From contig DAMBHY010000001.1 in the NCBI GenBank assembly GCA_032068765.1, forward strand, positions 1 to 64,000: DNA of 64,000 bases. Direction: 5' to 3'. Source of the DNA: DAMBHY01 sp032068765 (GTDB taxonomy: Bacteria > Bacteroidota > Bacteroidia > Bacteroidales > Dysgonomonadaceae). The first letter of the stretch is position 1; each line of letters opens with the position of its first letter. The translations under genes and the position numbers were made by a program. Under the pieces are notes generated by a model. It ran no database searches. It was not told the DNA's origin and was given only the letters and a program-made list of their open reading frames with translations. Positions 61,642 to 64,000 of the stretch are shown piece by piece.

Positions 61642-62454
61642 TTACATTTTATAATTGTCAATAGCCTCTTTTACAGAACCATGAAGCAATAATAAATTCT
61701 TTGCTTGGTCATAAGATAAACCTAGTTCATCCTGAATCATACAAGTTCCTCTGTTGACCAGTTTTTTGTTAGTAAGCTGCATATTTACCATACGGTTGCC
61801 TTTTACGCGGCCCAATTTTACCATTACAGTAGAACTAATCATATTTAAAATGAGCTTTTGGGCCGTTCCGGACTTCATACGTGTGCTCCCTGTAACATAT
61901 TCAGGACCGACAATCGCCTCAATCTTAATTTCAGCTTCCTGAGCAATTGGTGAATCGGGATTACAACTTATTGAAGCCGTAAGTATTCCATTTTGTCGTG
62001 CATTTCGCAACGCACCAACAACATACGGAGTAGTTCCCGAAGCAGCAATTCCGACTAAAGTGTCGTTTGCATTAATATCATACGCTTGCAATTCCAACCA
62101 ACCTTTTTCTTCGTCATCTTCAGCAGCCTCTACCGGATTTCGCAAAGCTTCATCCCCACCCGCAATCAAACCAATCACATAAGTATTAGGCATTCCATAA
62201 GTTGGTGGAATTTCTGAAGCATCCAAAACGCCAAGACGACCACTCGTTCCAGCTCCAATATAAAATAAACGCCCGCCTTTTTTCATCCTTTCAACAACTT
62301 TTTCTACCAGTTTCTCAATTTCAGGAATTGTTTTTTGTACAGCAAGCGCTACTTTTTGATCTTCTTGATTAATTTCTGTGAGTATATCTAAAACGGATTT
62401 TTTTTCCAAATCATTGTATAATGATGATTTTTCCGTTACTTTTTCAAATGCCAT
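61642..62454 (-). CDS. murQ: N-acetylmuramic acid 6-phosphate etherase
   Basis: 270 residues, the short Bacteroidetes length. SIS sugar-phosphate domain: GGRLFYIGAGTSGRLGVLDASEIPPTYG (about 60-87), EDDEEKGW, GIAASGTTPYVVGAL and GSTRMKSGTAQKLILNMIS. Splits D-lactate from MurNAc-6-P during cell-wall recycling. Twelve bases after the kinase gene, which would supply its phosphorylated substrate. Confidence 0.96.
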   Translation of the reverse strand: MAFEKVTEKSSLYNDLEKKSVLDILTEINQEDQKVALAVQKTIPEIEKLVEKVVERMKKGGRLFYIGAGTSGRLGVLDASEIPPTYGMPNTYVIGLIAGGDEALRNPVEAAEDDEEKGWLELQAYDINANDTLVGIAASGTTPYVVGALRNARQNGILTASISCNPDSPIAQEAEIKIEAIVGPEYVTGSTRMKSGTAQKLILNMISSTVMVKLGRVKGNRMVNMQLTNKKLVNRGTCMIQDELGLSYDQAKNLLLLHGSVKEAIDNYKM

Positions 62455-62466
62455 TGTTTTAAATTA

Positions 62467-63315
62467 TTAATTTTCTGAATAATACTTTACCAAACCTTCC
62501 ATCGGCGATTTGTAAATATTGCCGATTACTATATTTTTTTCGGATGCAACTTCTTTAAGAAATTCTGAGAAATAGAAAGCAATTGATCCGACAAAATTGA
62601 CTTTATTATTTTTATAATCATATTGCAACACATTTCTTTCAAAGAATTCACCGAATCCGCTCTTGACGATGTGTTTGATAGTTAAATCTTCTTTATTTTT
62701 CAACAAGAAAGGACAAAAACTTGCTAAAAATCGACTAGGAAATGGCTGTCTGTAAACATTCTCTATTATTTGAGCCGGAGTAAGCCTGTATTCTTCTAAA
62801 AGTTTTTCTTTTAAACCTGCAGTCAGTTGATTTTTCAAAGCGTCACCTATCAGTTTCTTACCAAGATGCGCTCCGCTGCCTTCATCACCAAGAATAAAAC
62901 CCAATGGTGAAATTTGATTTATCACTTTTCCGCCATCCCATTCGCAAGAGTTGCTTCCGGTACCCAATATGCATGCAATTCCTTTATCATGCCCGCACAA
63001 TGAATGTGTAGCAGCAATCAAATCGCTGTAGACATAAATATCATTAATACTTAAAGCATTATATATCCCGTTTTTTACAATTCCAATTTTCTCGGGGATA
63101 CATCCTGTACCGTAAAAATATATAGAATCAATATCAAAATTGGATAAATGAGGTTTTACAGAATTTAAAATCTCTTGCTTTATTTCTTCTTCATTTTGGT
63201 AAATAGGACTTAGTCCTTTAGATTGGACAGAAGCTGTAATTATGCCATTTTGAACTACCGCCCAATCAGCTTTTGTAGCTCCGCTGTCCACTATTAATAT
63301 AGTTTTGTTATGCAT
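62467..63315 (-). CDS. BadF/BcrA ATPase family sugar kinase (GlcNAc/MurNAc kinase-like)
   Basis: 282 residues from MHNKTILIVDSGATKADWAV; the longer frame adds 17 non-conserved residues. ASKHA fold: DSGATKADW (phosphate 1), GTGCIPE, CILGTGSNSCEWDG (phosphate 2) and LGDEGSGAHLGKKL. Bacteroidetes lack the PTS that makes MurNAc-6-P elsewhere, so a kinase paired with murQ is expected (MurK-like); the substrate is inferred from that pairing. Confidence 0.88.
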   Translation of the reverse strand: MHNKTILIVDSGATKADWAVVQNGIITASVQSKGLSPIYQNEEEIKQEILNSVKPHLSNFDIDSIYFYGTGCIPEKIGIVKNGIYNALSINDIYVYSDLIAATHSLCGHDKGIACILGTGSNSCEWDGGKVINQISPLGFILGDEGSGAHLGKKLIGDALKNQLTAGLKEKLLEEYRLTPAQIIENVYRQPFPSRFLASFCPFLLKNKEDLTIKHIVKSGFGEFFERNVLQYDYKNNKVNFVGSIAFYFSEFLKEVASEKNIVIGNIYKSPMEGLVKYYSEN

Positions 63316-63367
63316 TAATATTTCATTGTGAATAAGAGACTGTAAAGGTAATTGTTTTGCAGGCATC

Positions 63368-63398
63368 TTGCAAATACCTTCTATTATTCGTATCTTTG
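63368..63398 (+). promoter_or_regulatory. promoter of parC
   Basis: TTG (63368-63370), 20-base spacer, TATCTTTG (63391-63398); ATG follows at 63444. Confidence 0.6.
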
Positions 63399-63443
63399 AA
63401 AAATAATTTTCAATAGAATTTCCAATAGTTTTTTAGCAATTTT

Positions 63444-64000
63444 ATGTCTTCAGACGATCAAATCGAAGAAATTGACAATATAAATGAAGATTTTTCGGAA
63501 AAAACTTCCGGACACTCTTTAACACCTCAGATTCTCAAAGAAGATTCCCTCATGGTTCTTCCCAAAATGTATCAGGACTGGTTTCTTGATTACGCTTCGT
63601 ATGTTATTCTCGAACGTGCTGTACCTCACTTGGTTGATGGGCTCAAACCGGTACAAAGGCGCATCCTTCATGCAATGAAGCGGATGGATGACGGAAGATA
63701 TAATAAAGTGGCAAACATCATTGGTAACACCATGCAGTTTCATCCTCACGGCGACCGTTCTATCGGTGATGCTTTGGTACAATTGGGACAAAAAGATTTG
63801 CTCATTGACTGTCAGGGAAACTGGGGAAACATTTTAACAGGAGACGGCGCAGCAGCTCCTCGTTACATCGAAGCGCGATTATCAAAATTCGCATTGGAAA
63901 TTCTTTTCAATCCAAAAACTACAGAGTGGAAACCTTCTTATGACGGACGCAACAAAGAACCGGTGACTCTTCCTGCCAAGTTTCCTCTATTACTAGCGCA
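63444..64000 (+). CDS. parC: DNA topoisomerase IV subunit A (5' part, cut by the window end)
   Basis: 185 codons are present and the frame runs off the window. After an acidic lead (MSSDDQIEEIDNINEDFSEK) comes DWFLDYASYVILERAVPHLV, DGLKPVQRRILHAMKRMDDG, NIIGNTMQFHPHGDRSIGDA and the active-site Tyr141 in RYIEARLSKFA. The sequence matches Bacteroidetes ParC (PHLVDGLKPVQRR, NWGNILTGDGAAAPRY) better than GyrA. Decatenates chromosomes with ParE. Confidence 0.93.
   Translation, partial: MSSDDQIEEIDNINEDFSEKTSGHSLTPQILKEDSLMVLPKMYQDWFLDYASYVILERAVPHLVDGLKPVQRRILHAMKRMDDGRYNKVANIIGNTMQFHPHGDRSIGDALVQLGQKDLLIDCQGNWGNILTGDGAAAPRYIEARLSKFALEILFNPKTTEWKPSYDGRNKEPVTLPAKFPLLLA

Overview
The window reads as a stretch of Bacteroidales chromosome, probably a Paludibacter/Dysgonomonas/Bacteroides relative. 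Evidence: AT-rich intergenic DNA; many promoters with the Bacteroidetes -7 box TAnnTTTG, about half of them with a TTG 18-20 bases upstream; few Shine-Dalgarno sites; and lineage-typical genes (rprXY, DUF4286-ruvC, HU-SPOR protein, DUF6261, DUF4199, fimbrillin/DUF6359, DUF2520, a tmRNA tag ending YALAA). Nearly all of it is housekeeping; accessory DNA is confined to a few intergenic islands.

Layout. 0-5.5 kb: PadR-PspC pair, DUF389 protein, coaBC plus an M23 peptidase. 5.9-7.9 kb: DUF6261 gene followed by a gene-free island holding degenerate ~42-nt repeats in two facing blocks and a possible structured RNA. 7.9-16.3 kb: lipoprotein, tsaB, RRM protein, Dcp peptidase, PhoH-PIN, C11 peptidase, secreted unknown protein. 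16.4-17.5 kb: a graveyard (HExxH peptidase tail, unknown fragment, family 25 glycosyltransferase with frameshifts). 17.7-25.4 kb: tRNA-Ser, DEAD-box helicase, 2-oxoacid:ferredoxin oxidoreductase operon with an embedded 53-residue membrane protein, DUF2520 and nitroreductase, serS. 25.3-30.7 kb: yicC-gmk-esterase-transporter-membrane protein-tilS operon. 30.9-31.3 kb: mosaic of a copied piece of tilS joined to a TolC fragment. 31.4-33.6 kb: rprY/rprX. 33.6-34.9 kb: second, ten-copy 42-nt array, methyltransferase remnant, 50-residue ORF. 34.9-38.7 kb: tRNA-Ala, DUF4286-ruvC, HU-SPOR protein, phosphoesterase. 38.9-48.1 kb: purH, then mreB-mreC-mreD-PBP2-rodA, an SDR and mtgA, a cell-shape and peptidoglycan block. 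48.3-53.4 kb: DUF4199-GT2-apbE-ogt-porin operon and tmRNA. 53.5-53.9 kb: cobalamin riboswitch without a receptor gene. 54-59.7 kb: purB-rluB-asnS-lepA on the minus strand. 60-64 kb: two identical tRNA-Val genes, fimbrillin-like lipoprotein, murQ and a BadF-type sugar kinase (muropeptide recycling), start of parC (cut by the window end).

The best candidates for something undescribed are the two 42-nt repeat arrays (near 7.1-7.5 kb and 34.0-34.4 kb). They share period and motif order, lie in gene-free DNA, and one sits directly upstream of a DUF6261 gene of unknown function. All calls come from reading sequence and recalling protein families; no searches were run.
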